NCBI GenBank assembly: GCA_038064615.1
Contig: JBBTSR010000002.1
Coordinates: forward strand, 1 to 64,000
DNA from: GWC2-37-13 sp038064615
GTDB taxonomy: Bacteria > Patescibacteriota > Microgenomatia > UBA1406 > GWC2-37-13
Length of the DNA stretch: 64,000 nt
Reading direction: 5' to 3'
Shown piece after piece: positions 9,579 to 17,373 of the stretch (the stretch's first letter is position 1; every line of letters begins with the position of its first letter). The notes under the pieces are model-generated. The model saw only the letters and a program-made list of their open reading frames with translations, was not told the DNA's origin and made no database searches. Both the position numbers and the translations under genes were made by a program.

Positions 9579-10549
9579 ACGTTTTGTGAGTATATTTTAT
9601 CAATAATTTTCAGTACATAGTAGGCGTCGTTTATTGCGGCAGGGGAGTAGTCTTTCTTTTTTATTCTTTGAAAAAAAATCTCGTTTTCTTTTTTCCAAGA
9701 AAGATCTTCGTCTGGGAATTCAAACTCCTGGACATCCGGTGGACCCATTTCCGGTTTCATTTTATACAAAGCTAATCTTTCTTTTCCATAACTTCGTCCC
9801 AGTCCGTCTATCTGGATTTTTGCCGTCTTTAACATTATTTCAAAGGAAAAGATATTTTTCCATTCAACACATGACACGGAGAGGTGGGCAAACTGATTTT
9901 TTTTATTTTTCATGATAAAAAAAGCGCTGTCATCAGCTTTAGTCTTCCAAAATAAAGTCGGAGTAAAGCCGATTACCTCATCCATTGGTGCTACTAAGTA
10001 ATTAACTAAATCAATGAGGTGCGGACCCTGATCGATAAACTCTCCACCACCTGATATTTCTTTTTGAAAACGCCATTCTTTTTCATACCCAAGCCTGGCT
10101 CCATGGCCATAACGGGCGCGGACAAATAAAACCTTTCCATATTTTTTTGAATTGATGATTTCCTTGGCTTTTTGAATACTCGGATGAAAGCGGTGATTAT
10201 AACCGAACATAACTACCACCGGGTTTTTTTTATATTCCTTGATTATTTTTTCAAACTCTCGATAATTTCGGGCACCTGGTTTTTCAACCAGGACATGCTT
10301 TCCATTTTTAATTGCTTCAACTGCAATTTGAGTAAGGGAATCGTGACTGGTGGCAATAAAGACAGCGTCAACTGATGAGTCAGAAACTACTTTTTTCCAG
10401 TCGGGTTCATAACGACAGTTAAATTCATTAGCCAGTCGCTGGCCTTTTTCAGAAGACCGATTACAAACAACGTCCAGTTTAACTCCTGCGGGCAGAGACA
10501 TAGCTCTTTTTTTTCCAATCAGTCCTGCTCCAATTATGGCTATTTTCAT
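9575..10549 (-). CDS. Gfo/Idh/MocA-family oxidoreductase
   Basis: 324 aa. N-terminal Rossmann motif IAIIGAGLIGKKRA, the family EKP motif in HVLVEKPGARN, and a GGGEFIDQGPHLIDLVNYL segment with the catalytic-region histidine. Members oxidise or reduce hydroxyls of sugars and nucleotide sugars with NAD(P). It sits between the UGDH-like gene (5 bases) and the epimerase (4-base overlap), so these likely act in succession. It is a separate version of the second half of the 4197-6119 fusion. Confidence 0.87.
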   Translation of the reverse strand: MKIAIIGAGLIGKKRAMSLPAGVKLDVVCNRSSEKGQRLANEFNCRYEPDWKKVVSDSSVDAVFIATSHDSLTQIAVEAIKNGKHVLVEKPGARNYREFEKIIKEYKKNPVVVMFGYNHRFHPSIQKAKEIINSKKYGKVLFVRARYGHGARLGYEKEWRFQKEISGGGEFIDQGPHLIDLVNYLVAPMDEVIGFTPTLFWKTKADDSAFFIMKNKKNQFAHLSVSCVEWKNIFSFEIMLKTAKIQIDGLGRSYGKERLALYKMKPEMGPPDVQEFEFPDEDLSWKKENEIFFQRIKKKDYSPAAINDAYYVLKIIDKIYSQNV

Positions 10550-10554
10550 ATATT

Positions 10555-11847
10555 TTAAATTCCAATTCCTTTATAAATGAAGCCTTCTTTTATTAATTTT
10601 GATGAATCAAGTAAATTTTTTGTGTCTATGATTATTTTCTTTTTCATTAATTTTCCGAATTTCTTTGTAGGTAATTTCAAAAACTCCGGCCACTCTGTCA
10701 TTAGAATTATAATGTCGATATTTGAAAACAGTTCTTCTGCCGACCTACAAATTTTGATATATGAGGAAGTCTTTATCTGTTCTTTTATCATCGGATCAAA
10801 AGCTTTAACTCCTACATTATTTTTATTTAAAAGATTTGCTAAGGATAAAGACATTGATCGACGAAGTGTATTTGTTCCCGGTTTATATGTTAGTCCGAGA
10901 ATTCCAACTGTGCTTTTCGAAGATAAGGAAATCAGAGATTTTATTTTCTCCATCAATTGCGGAATTCTATCTTGATTTATCGAATAAACTGTATTCATCA
11001 ACTTTGCCTCATAATGATTATTTTTTCCTAATTTTATCAACGATTGAACGTCTCTACCTAAAGTACCACCCGAAAAACCTAACCCCGGATTAATCGGCGC
11101 ATACTGGCTAACCCTACGATCTGTCTTAAGGGCAGAAACAACATCCAGCATATTTGCCCCCAATCTTTCTGAAAGATCGGCTATTTCGCTACTATATGAA
11201 ACGCATGTTGCCAAATAAGTATTCAGTGCATGCTTGACCATTTCGGCGCTTTCTAAACTCATAGAAAGAATCGGGCATTTGAAATAGGAAAAATCCTTAA
11301 TAAATTTTTTGGCGGTTTTTCCACTGTCAGCACCGATAATAATTCGATCGGGTTTTAAAAATGAATCAAAAGCTTTACCCAACCGTAAATTTTCCGGAAA
11401 ATAAATCATCCCGATTGGTTTTTTTATTTTCAATTTTAATTTTGCCAAAAGTTTTCTTGAAGTTCCAAGTGGTACTTGGCTAGATATTACGAGAGTCGTT
11501 TTACTTGATAAAGATTTTGAAAGCATATCACAAGCCTTATCTATAAGTTCAGTGCTTACTCTATCATTATCATCAACCGGCAGATCAAAAGTAATAAAAA
11601 TATAGTCTTTATTTGCACATAATTTGCTAGGCGAACCAGTAAAAAAAAGATTTTTATTAAGATGTTTTTTAATTGTTTCTTCAAGTAACGGTTCAAAAAT
11701 GGGTGGAGTTCCTTTGTTAAGGTCTGTAACAATTTTACTATCAAAATCGAGCCCCGTAACATTGTAACCCAATTTTGCCAAGCAGGAGGAATAAACCGAA
11801 CCAAGATGCCAAAGACCCAAAACGCCGATATTTAATCTATTTTTCAT
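10555..11847 (-). CDS. UDP-sugar-dehydrogenase-like protein lacking catalytic Lys, Asn and Cys
   Basis: 430 aa from the ATG at 11847; a TTG six codons upstream (11865) gives the residue numbers used here. All three UDPGDH domains are present: GLWHLG Rossmann motif (17-22), central helix and C-terminal GLTYKPGTNTLRRS. The conserved PEFLREG and GFGGxCxxKD signatures read PENLRLG and GFSGGTLGRD. The Lys of LATK is Cys221, the Asn of the following NE pair is Ser226, and the nucleophilic Cys is Thr268; Glu158 and Asp272 are kept. Normal enzymes need the cysteine for the second two-electron oxidation to a uronate. This protein may stop at the aldehyde, perform another redox step, or be non-catalytic. 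Confidence 0.85.
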   Translation of the reverse strand: MKNRLNIGVLGLWHLGSVYSSCLAKLGYNVTGLDFDSKIVTDLNKGTPPIFEPLLEETIKKHLNKNLFFTGSPSKLCANKDYIFITFDLPVDDNDRVSTELIDKACDMLSKSLSSKTTLVISSQVPLGTSRKLLAKLKLKIKKPIGMIYFPENLRLGKAFDSFLKPDRIIIGADSGKTAKKFIKDFSYFKCPILSMSLESAEMVKHALNTYLATCVSYSSEIADLSERLGANMLDVVSALKTDRRVSQYAPINPGLGFSGGTLGRDVQSLIKLGKNNHYEAKLMNTVYSINQDRIPQLMEKIKSLISLSSKSTVGILGLTYKPGTNTLRRSMSLSLANLLNKNNVGVKAFDPMIKEQIKTSSYIKICRSAEELFSNIDIIILMTEWPEFLKLPTKKFGKLMKKKIIIDTKNLLDSSKLIKEGFIYKGIGI

Positions 11848-12676
11848 AAAAAAGTTCTTTATCAATTCTTCTTAATGTAAAAAGGCTTTTTGAATCTTTG
11901 TTCATTTTTTTCAACATTTCTATTTTATCCCATTTTGCACTAAGCATCTTGCCGGTGATATGATTTGATTGCGGAGAAACAAGAAAAGCGATCAATTCTG
12001 CCGCAAGTAAAGGAGAGTCGCCTCCGGATTTTTTTTGTTTAAGAGCTTGTTCATACATTGTGTCTCCTGCTTTTTCCTTTCCTTGCGCAAGGAGAAAGTC
12101 GGTAAAATGGGTATTAATCGCACCTGGAGAAATACAGTTTACCTGAATATTATATTCTTCAAGTTCTGCGCCCATTACTTCAGTAAAACCAACCACGGCA
12201 GTTTTTGATGTGTAATAGGCAGAAAATCTAGCTAATGGTCTTTTTCCTCCAACTCCGGCTCCAGCCATATTAATTATTTTTCCGCTTCTTTGCTTTTTCA
12301 TTTTGGGAATAACCAATTGCGAGCAGTATAAAGCACCAAATAGATTTATCTTCATGGCTTCGACCCATTTTTCAGAAGAATTTTCTTCAACAGGACCGAT
12401 CGGGCCATAAATACCTGCATTATTGAAAAGCACATCAATTTTTTTAAATTTTTTATAGGCAAAATCAATTAATTTTTTACAATCTTTGAAGTTAGTGACA
12501 TCGGCCTTAATACCAAATATTTTTTTTCCAGTTGGATCGATTTCTTTGCAGGTATTTTTAACTTCTTTTATGTCTCTTGAACAAATTACGACCGTAAACC
12601 CTTCTTTAACCAATCTATTAGAAACTACTTTACCGATCCCTCTCGCTCCTCCTGTAACAACGGCAATTTTTTTCAT
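11837..12676 (-). CDS. Short-chain dehydrogenase/reductase
   Basis: 279 aa from the ATG at 12676, which lies one base after the transaldolase-like stop; the longer frame to 12733 would overlap that gene by 56 bases. Classical SDR: VTGGARGIGK cofactor motif, NNAG, and the catalytic Y-TS-K in SAYYTSKTAVVG with a preceding serine region. It would oxidise or reduce a hydroxyl with NAD(P)H. Its 3' end overlaps the start of the UGDH-like gene by 11 bases. Between a transaldolase homologue and a UGDH homologue, a sugar or sugar-alcohol substrate is likely, but it is not determined. Confidence 0.86.
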   Translation of the reverse strand: MKKIAVVTGGARGIGKVVSNRLVKEGFTVVICSRDIKEVKNTCKEIDPTGKKIFGIKADVTNFKDCKKLIDFAYKKFKKIDVLFNNAGIYGPIGPVEENSSEKWVEAMKINLFGALYCSQLVIPKMKKQRSGKIINMAGAGVGGKRPLARFSAYYTSKTAVVGFTEVMGAELEEYNIQVNCISPGAINTHFTDFLLAQGKEKAGDTMYEQALKQKKSGGDSPLLAAELIAFLVSPQSNHITGKMLSAKWDKIEMLKKMNKDSKSLFTLRRIDKELFYEK

Positions 12677-12677
12677 A

Positions 12678-13481
12678 TTATTTTTTCTTTTGCATTTCTT
12701 TCCAAGCCTCATCAAATTGCTGAATGGTTTCAATTGTCCTCTGGCTAAATAACATACTCATCAATATTTCCGGTGTGATCGTAACTATGTTACTACCAGC
12801 AGCATAAGCGTCACCAACCATGACAGCATTTCTGATACTTCCAACGATTATTTTCACATTATCATATCCACCTTCTTTAAGAAATTTAGCCGTAGCCGTT
12901 GCAATATAATCAACGCTACCGTTAACTTTCGAATCCAGTCCAACACGTGGGTGGGCAACCATATAATCAAATCTACTCCGGTATTTAACTTGATCTTCCA
13001 TGCTTCTTCCCCAAAAAAGACTGATAAAACAAAGTTTTTTAGAATTGCGGACGGCTAAAGTTGCCATGATCATCTGCTCAAAGGTCATAATGGTCGTAAT
13101 ATTGACGGCAATATTTAGTTTGGTCAGTTGGTTGATTACGTATAAACTCTTGGTTGTGTCAGGGATTAAGGGAACCTTAACAACAATATTATCAGCTAAA
13201 TTATTTAGTTTTTTTGCCTGTCTGATCATTTCGTCTGCGGTTGCCGTACTATCAGTCAATTCTATTGACACTGGTTTCCCTTTCATCTCGCGGCAAATTG
13301 CTTTTATCACTTTTTCATAATCTTGCGGCTTGATTCCGTCTTTAAGCATTATCAATTGATTAGTGGTCACTCCGTCGACAACTCCGGTTTCATTCCATTT
13401 TTTTACTTCTTCTAATTTTGAAGAGTCAAGAAACAAAGCTCGATTAAATTTTGAATAATTAAGACTTTTATTAACTGGCAT
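12678..13481 (-). CDS. Transaldolase / fructose-6-phosphate aldolase-like protein
   Basis: 267 aa TIM-barrel of the transaldolase family. The strand bearing the Schiff-base lysine is NIVVKVPLIP (Lys102). NITTIMTFEQ replaces the usual NxTxxFS, FWGRSMED matches the FxGRxxD phosphate-region segment, and VGSIRN matches ASxR. The length is close to that of the small TalC/FSA subfamily plus extra C-terminal helices. Transaldolases transfer or cleave three-carbon dihydroxyacetone units. Placing one first in a nucleotide-sugar operon suggests building or trimming a carbon skeleton, for example a higher-carbon sugar; this is inference. It heads the operon, with 385 bases of non-coding DNA upstream. 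Confidence 0.82.
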   Translation of the reverse strand: MPVNKSLNYSKFNRALFLDSSKLEEVKKWNETGVVDGVTTNQLIMLKDGIKPQDYEKVIKAICREMKGKPVSIELTDSTATADEMIRQAKKLNNLADNIVVKVPLIPDTTKSLYVINQLTKLNIAVNITTIMTFEQMIMATLAVRNSKKLCFISLFWGRSMEDQVKYRSRFDYMVAHPRVGLDSKVNGSVDYIATATAKFLKEGGYDNVKIIVGSIRNAVMVGDAYAAGSNIVTITPEILMSMLFSQRTIETIQQFDEAWKEMQKKK

Positions 13482-13590
13482 ATTTATTAATATAATTTAT
13501 AAATACAATCCTCTATATTGTATATTATCATGCTTTGATTTTGCAACTTATTACAAATTTTATAAGAGCTCACTCTTCTTGACACAGATT

Positions 13591-13660
13591 GTCATTCCCT
13601 CACCCTAAAGGGTACAGGCTCCGGAGGGAAGCACTGGATCCCCGTCTTCACGGGGATGAC
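13591..13660. repeat. REP-type palindrome pair
   Basis: A composite of two hairpins. GTCATTCCCT...AGGGAA flanks a CCCT/AGGG core, followed by GGATCCCCG TCTTCA CGGGGATGAC. The GTCAT...ATGAC ends and CCCG/CGGG stems are shared with repeats at 19188, 21931, 28838 and 61483. It lies in the non-coding stretch upstream of the transaldolase-like gene. Confidence 0.7.
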
Positions 13661-13737
13661 ACAAGAAACAACATAAAAGAGGACATTTCTATTTTAGAGT
13701 AACATAACTGGTTATTTTACTCTTAACAAATAATTAG

Positions 13738-13821
13738 CAGTTTTTCTTCATTATAGATTATGATAATCGAAAGGTGAGTTTTTTCCAGAACAAAAAGTTA
13801 GAATTTGGGGGATTGGGAGTT
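13738..13821 (-). pseudogene. Degenerate copy of GT2 5' end and its upstream region
   Basis: Bases 13738-13784 align with 7774-7826, the start codon region and first codons of the GT2 gene, with small gaps. Bases 13787-13821 align with 7869-7903 just upstream of that gene. There is no open frame here. Order and strand relative to the remnant at 14184-14275 match the GT2/epimerase junction at 7.8-8.8 kb. Confidence 0.7.
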
Positions 13822-13866
13822 ATTTATAAAATGATTCAAATTCAATATGATTCATACCTGATTGCT

Positions 13867-14079
13867 TTAAAATACTTTATAAAGAAATAGTTTTGGAGCA
13901 GATAATTCTTTTTCAAAATATAGTTCCAGTGCTTCTTTAAGATTTGCCAATGCTTCTGTTTTTGTTTTTCCCTGACTGGCAACCTCTACCTCTAGAGATT
14001 TTGCCACATAAAAAGAATCTTCTTTCCAAACTAACGCTGATGTTTCTTTATAAATATTTTTTACTTTATTCGTGGCCAT
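13867..14079 (-). CDS. Orphan HicB-like antitoxin
   Basis: 70 aa. The sequence SALVWKEDSFYVAKSLEVEVASQGKTKTEALANLKEALELYFE has the HicB/UPF0150 partial RNase-H fold pattern: two strands, the GxTxxEAxxNLxEA helix, and a final aromatic/acidic end. HicB proteins normally bind a small HicA RNase toxin; no HicA is found on either side and no DNA-binding domain follows. It lies between two gene remnants, in the place occupied by hepT-mntA at the other copy of this junction. Confidence 0.72.
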   Translation of the reverse strand: MATNKVKNIYKETSALVWKEDSFYVAKSLEVEVASQGKTKTEALANLKEALELYFEKELSAPKLFLYKVF

Positions 14080-14183
14080 ATAGTGTATATTACTATATTT
14101 TCGTGAACTGTGTCAATACTCTCAATCGTATTAATCTTCATTGGACATTTTTGCAATAGCATTGCAAAATAGGCCGTATCTAA

Positions 14184-14275
14184 CAGTTTTCCTTATTCCT
14201 TCCCTGATCGATAATTTTGGTTTCCAGCCAAGTTTGCTTAATTTATTTATAGATAAATGGACAAATTCGTTAATA
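14184..14275 (-). pseudogene. Remnant of the sugar epimerase 3' end
   Basis: 92 bases align with 8669-8760 inside the epimerase gene at about nine bases in ten. The frame is still open and reads NEFVHLSINKLSKLGWKPKL, then SIREGIRKT. The rest of the gene is missing. The surrounding 14080-14432 stretch holds no other gene that could be supported. Confidence 0.82.
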
Positions 14276-14413
14276 TCTTGCTATAGTCTTATTACAAATA
14301 GTCTAATCATGACTAGACTATCTATTAAACTATATAAATACCTGCCTATATCGAGTTTTTTATAGCTTCTTAATAATCTATAAGGATATTGACAAAATAT
14401 AGAAAAGTAGCTA

Positions 14414-14422
14414 TGTTATAAT
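14414..14422 (+). promoter_or_regulatory. Extended -10 promoter (TGTTATAAT)
   Basis: TGnTATAAT ends 10 bases before the ATG at 14433. The predicted transcript would start about 4 bases before the ATG, making it leaderless. It would drive the small-gene/CHAT/gmhB/hddC operon. A TTGACA lies 22 bases upstream, too far for standard spacing. Confidence 0.55.
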
Positions 14423-14432
14423 TATATTAAAT

Positions 14433-14618
14433 ATGAATTTCCGGGAAAAGTTTTTACGTATCTACGCTAATCTTCCTCTAAATCAAAGAAGTGAAATTGT
14501 TGTTGTTCTTGGAGATGAACCTATGACTTGGAATGCAACCAGAGTTGAGATTGAAAACGATACGGAAAAAGGCAAAGAAATTCTTAAAAAGTTGGTCGAC
14601 TTACAAATTATTAAATAA
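14433..14618 (+). CDS. Small hypothetical protein, first gene of CHAT-gmhB operon
   Basis: 61 aa, soluble, not recognised. Begins MNFREKFLRIYANLPLNQRS, then EIVVVLGDEPMTWN and a final helix GKEILKKLVDLQIIK. It could be a tiny adaptor of one beta hairpin between two helices. The stop is 2 bases before the next ATG, and it follows a strong extended -10. Reality is supported by operon position and spacing; function unknown. Confidence 0.6.
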   Translation: MNFREKFLRIYANLPLNQRSEIVVVLGDEPMTWNATRVEIENDTEKGKEILKKLVDLQIIK

Positions 14619-14620
14619 AT

Positions 14621-14842
14621 ATGGAAGAGAAAAATATTCAAGAAGATATGAAAAAAATAGCAATTGCCCGAATTAATACATTTTCCGACGATTTGGGAAT
14701 TATAATTGGCAATAAAAAATATACAAAAAAAGAAATTTTAGAAAGTATTGAAAATGGAGATGATACAGGACAAGAAGTAATTGATTCGCAGATAGAATAT
14801 CTCCGCGATATGGCAAGTGGTGCTATATATGAAAACTCTTAA
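14621..14842 (+). CDS. Small hypothetical protein, second gene of CHAT-gmhB operon
   Basis: 73 aa, acidic, helical, with NIQEDMKKIAIARINTFSDD followed by IIIGNKKYTKKEILESIENG and VIDSQIEYLRDMAS. Not recognised. The KKYTKKEILESIENGDDTG stretch could be a short helix-turn-helix-like or adaptor element. Its end overlaps the caspase-like gene by 14 bases, so the two are translationally linked, which favours a direct partner role. No membrane segment. Confidence 0.6.
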   Translation: MEEKNIQEDMKKIAIARINTFSDDLGIIIGNKKYTKKEILESIENGDDTGQEVIDSQIEYLRDMASGAIYENS

Positions 14843-15485
14843 ATCAATTCTTATAACAAGACCAAATCATGATTTGATTACAACCTATCTTTATTACTGG
14901 AGCCAGCCTATTATCAAAGAGGCTATGACTAAAAATATTCAGACATTTGATCTGTCTGGAAAAAAAGCTAATAGAAGCTTATTAACAAGCTATATCGAAA
15001 AACATAATCCCATCTTTATCCATTTTAATGGACACGGAAGCAATAGTTTGATTGCAGGCTATGATAATGAAATACTAATTGAAGCAAACAAAAACGATAA
15101 ATTATTAGCCCAAAAAATAATTTATGCTTTAAGTTGCGACTCAGCTAAAATATTAGGTTATTCCTGTATTAAAAATGGGGCTTTGGTATTTATTGGCTAC
15201 AAAAGAAAATATATTCTTGCTTATGATATCAAATCCTATACAAGACCATTGAAGGATAAGTTAGCAAAATTATTTCTTGAACCTTCAAACTTGGTAACAA
15301 TATCGATTCTAAAAGGTAATACAGTTGGAAATGCTTTCCAAAAATCACAGGATTCTATGCGCCGACATTTTTTATATATGATTTCCACAAAAGCGACTGC
15401 TCTGGAGAAAGACGCCTCTTCTTTTTTATGGGCAAATAAAAAGGGTCAAACTCTTATTGGGGACGAAAATTCTAAATTAATATGA
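14829..15485 (+). CDS. Caspase-like (CHAT / C25-type) cysteine peptidase
   Basis: 218 aa from the ATG at 14829 (an in-frame GTG lies at 14817). The clan CD pattern is visible: a strand ending in FIHFNGHG with His69, and a following strand YALSCDSA with Cys103, the expected His-Cys dyad spacing. After these come a GALVFIGYKR strand and helices. In CHAT families such domains are site-specific proteases, often effectors triggered by partner proteins. It is compact, with no repeats or sensor domain, so regulation may come from the two small upstream proteins. Its stop overlaps the gmhB start (ATGA). Confidence 0.72.
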   Translation: MKTLKSILITRPNHDLITTYLYYWSQPIIKEAMTKNIQTFDLSGKKANRSLLTSYIEKHNPIFIHFNGHGSNSLIAGYDNEILIEANKNDKLLAQKIIYALSCDSAKILGYSCIKNGALVFIGYKRKYILAYDIKSYTRPLKDKLAKLFLEPSNLVTISILKGNTVGNAFQKSQDSMRRHFLYMISTKATALEKDASSFLWANKKGQTLIGDENSKLI

Positions 15486-16078
15486 ATAAAGCAGTTTTTT
15501 TCGATCGGGATGGGGTAATTAATGAAATGGCCTTTGATGCAGAAAATGGGCTAGTACATATCCCTTGGCAAGCAAACCAAATAGTTTTAAATCATGGAAT
15601 TGTAGAGCTTTTAAAAACTACAAAAAAATCAGGTTTCCTTAACGTAATTGTCTCCAATCAGCCAGATATTGGTTTAAATAGAATAACTGAGAAAATATTT
15701 AAAGACATTGAAAAAGATATTTTACAAAAAATTGAAAAAGAAAATGCTTTTATAGACAAAGCCTATTATTGTTTTCATCACCCTTATGCCAAACTAGAAA
15801 AATATAAAAAAGAATGTAATTGTCGAAAACCTAAAACTGGTCTTTTCTTACAGGCTGCCAAAGAAATGGACATTGATCTTAGTAAGTCGTGGATGATCGG
15901 GGATGGACTGTATGATATTGTGGCTGGACATAATGCCGGATGCAAAACAATATTAATTGCAAATAATGTTCAAACCGGTCACCTTAAGGCAATTGAAGAA
16001 AAATTAAAAAATATTAAACCAGATTTTATTGTTAAAAATCTAAAGGAAGCAATTTTAATTTTCACAAACAATTCATGA
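15482..16078 (+). CDS. gmhB: D-glycero-D-manno-heptose-1,7-bisphosphate 7-phosphatase
   Basis: 198 aa HAD phosphatase. N-terminal FFDRDGVIN carries the DxD nucleophile/acid pair; SNQPDIG, the CFHHP...CNCRKPKTG zinc-binding loop and the WMIGDGLYDIVAGHNAG motif IV are all typical of GmhB. It removes the 7-phosphate from heptose-1,7-bisphosphate. It overlaps the caspase-like gene by 4 bases upstream and hddC by 4 bases downstream. The four heptose genes gmhB, hddC, gmhA and hddA lie together here. Confidence 0.88.
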   Translation: MNKAVFFDRDGVINEMAFDAENGLVHIPWQANQIVLNHGIVELLKTTKKSGFLNVIVSNQPDIGLNRITEKIFKDIEKDILQKIEKENAFIDKAYYCFHHPYAKLEKYKKECNCRKPKTGLFLQAAKEMDIDLSKSWMIGDGLYDIVAGHNAGCKTILIANNVQTGHLKAIEEKLKNIKPDFIVKNLKEAILIFTNNS

Positions 16079-16788
16079 AAGCAATTATCATGGCCGGTGG
16101 AAGAGGGGAGAGGTTAAAACCAATAACTGACACTATTCCAAAACCAATGGTCGAGGTTGCCGGAAAACCAATTCTTCTTCATATAATTAATCTTTTCAAA
16201 AGATATGAAATTAAAGATTTTATTTTTTCACTTTACTACCTTCCACACATTATCACTTCTTATTTTGGCGACGGGTCAAAATTCGGAATCCATATTGACT
16301 ATTTAATTGAAGATCCCGGGCAACCAATGGGAACCGCTGGAGGAATCCTAGCCGCAAAAAAATATATCGATGATACATTTATAGTTACCTCTGGAGATAT
16401 TCTTCGAAAAATAAATATTGACGAAATTGTAAAATTCCATAAAGAAAAAAATTCTTTTGCGACTTTAAATACTTACAAACGCTTTGGTCCTGATCCAAAA
16501 AGCATGATAGTTTTTGACAAACAAGGTTTAATAAAAAAATTTATCGAAAGACCAAATCCCGAAAATATTAAAGAAGATTCTGTCTGGGTAAATGGATCTT
16601 TTTATATAATGGAGCCGGAAATATTTAATTTTATACCAAAAAATTATGAGAGTGATTTTGGGAAAGACGTTTTTCCTAAGTTATTGGCAACTAATAAAAA
16701 AATTTATGCTTTTTCAACTGAAGACTATTTTGTAGATATTGGGAATTTAGAGAAGTTGGAAATGGCTAGAAAAACATTCACTCCTTAA
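16075..16788 (+). CDS. hddC: D-glycero-alpha-D-manno-heptose-1-phosphate guanylyltransferase-like
   Basis: 237 aa sugar-nucleotide transferase. Signature AIIMAGGRGERLKPITDTIPKPM with the GGxGxRLxPxT...KP nucleotide site, then QPMGTAGGI, TSGDIL (metal/sugar aspartate), VNGSFYIMEP and DYFVDIGN. Specificity for heptose-1-phosphate and GTP is inferred from the adjacent gmhB, gmhA and hddA; a glucose- or mannose-1-phosphate enzyme would look similar. The gene ends 4 bases into gmhA, which converges on it. Confidence 0.82.
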   Translation: MKAIIMAGGRGERLKPITDTIPKPMVEVAGKPILLHIINLFKRYEIKDFIFSLYYLPHIITSYFGDGSKFGIHIDYLIEDPGQPMGTAGGILAAKKYIDDTFIVTSGDILRKINIDEIVKFHKEKNSFATLNTYKRFGPDPKSMIVFDKQGLIKKFIERPNPENIKEDSVWVNGSFYIMEPEIFNFIPKNYESDFGKDVFPKLLATNKKIYAFSTEDYFVDIGNLEKLEMARKTFTP

Positions 16789-17372
16789 TATGGTTTTATC
16801 TCTCGTAGTTTTGGGTGAAAGACTAGAGCGTGCCAGACGACAGCCTGAAAAGCTTCGGCGTAAGGAGTAATTAAGTCTTTATCTATCACCGGTATTAAAA
16901 TACAGGAGGTCGCTACTTTTTTAGTGTATCCGCCATCACGACTGACAATTCCTAAAATTGTTGCATTAATTTTTTTTGCATAAACTAGCGCAGAAACGAT
17001 ATTGGCACTGATATTTTTTTCTAAATTTCCACCGCCAACCGAAAAAATAATTATTGCATCTTTTTTGGTCAGTTGACTACCTTTTAACCAATTGACAAAG
17101 ACTGTCTCCCAGCCATCATCATTAGTTCTGGCCGTTAATTCACCTACATTATCAGTCGGAGCGTAAGATTCGATACCACAAATTTTTCTAAAATCATTAA
17201 CTGCGTGAGAACAATTAGCGGCACTTCCGCCAACTCCCAATAAAAATAATCTTCCTTTTCTTTTTTTTAATTTAATTAATTCATCAAGAGTTTTATTTAT
17301 TTCTTTTTTATCTAATCTGTTAATTATTTCTTTAGCCCCTTCAAAATATTCCTGAAAATAGTCTTTTGCCAT
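16785..17372 (-). CDS. gmhA: Sedoheptulose-7-phosphate isomerase
   Basis: 195 aa SIS-domain protein. LFLLGVGGSAANCSHAVNDFRK matches the GxGGSAxxAxH phosphate-binding loop, with FSVGGGNLEKN as the second SIS loop and the C-terminal YAEAFQAVVWHALV helix with Glu/His residues used in catalysis. It converts sedoheptulose-7-phosphate to D-glycero-D-manno-heptose-7-phosphate. It starts one base after the stop of hddA, so the two are co-expressed. Confidence 0.87.
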   Translation of the reverse strand: MAKDYFQEYFEGAKEIINRLDKKEINKTLDELIKLKKRKGRLFLLGVGGSAANCSHAVNDFRKICGIESYAPTDNVGELTARTNDDGWETVFVNWLKGSQLTKKDAIIIFSVGGGNLEKNISANIVSALVYAKKINATILGIVSRDGGYTKKVATSCILIPVIDKDLITPYAEAFQAVVWHALVFHPKLREIKPY

Positions 17373-17373
17373 A

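Noticed and set aside
6116..16078. Recoded TGA (Gracilibacteria-type code).
   Set aside because: TGA is used as a stop in ATGA overlaps (6116, 9575, 15482, 16075, 37044), and genes do not continue past it.
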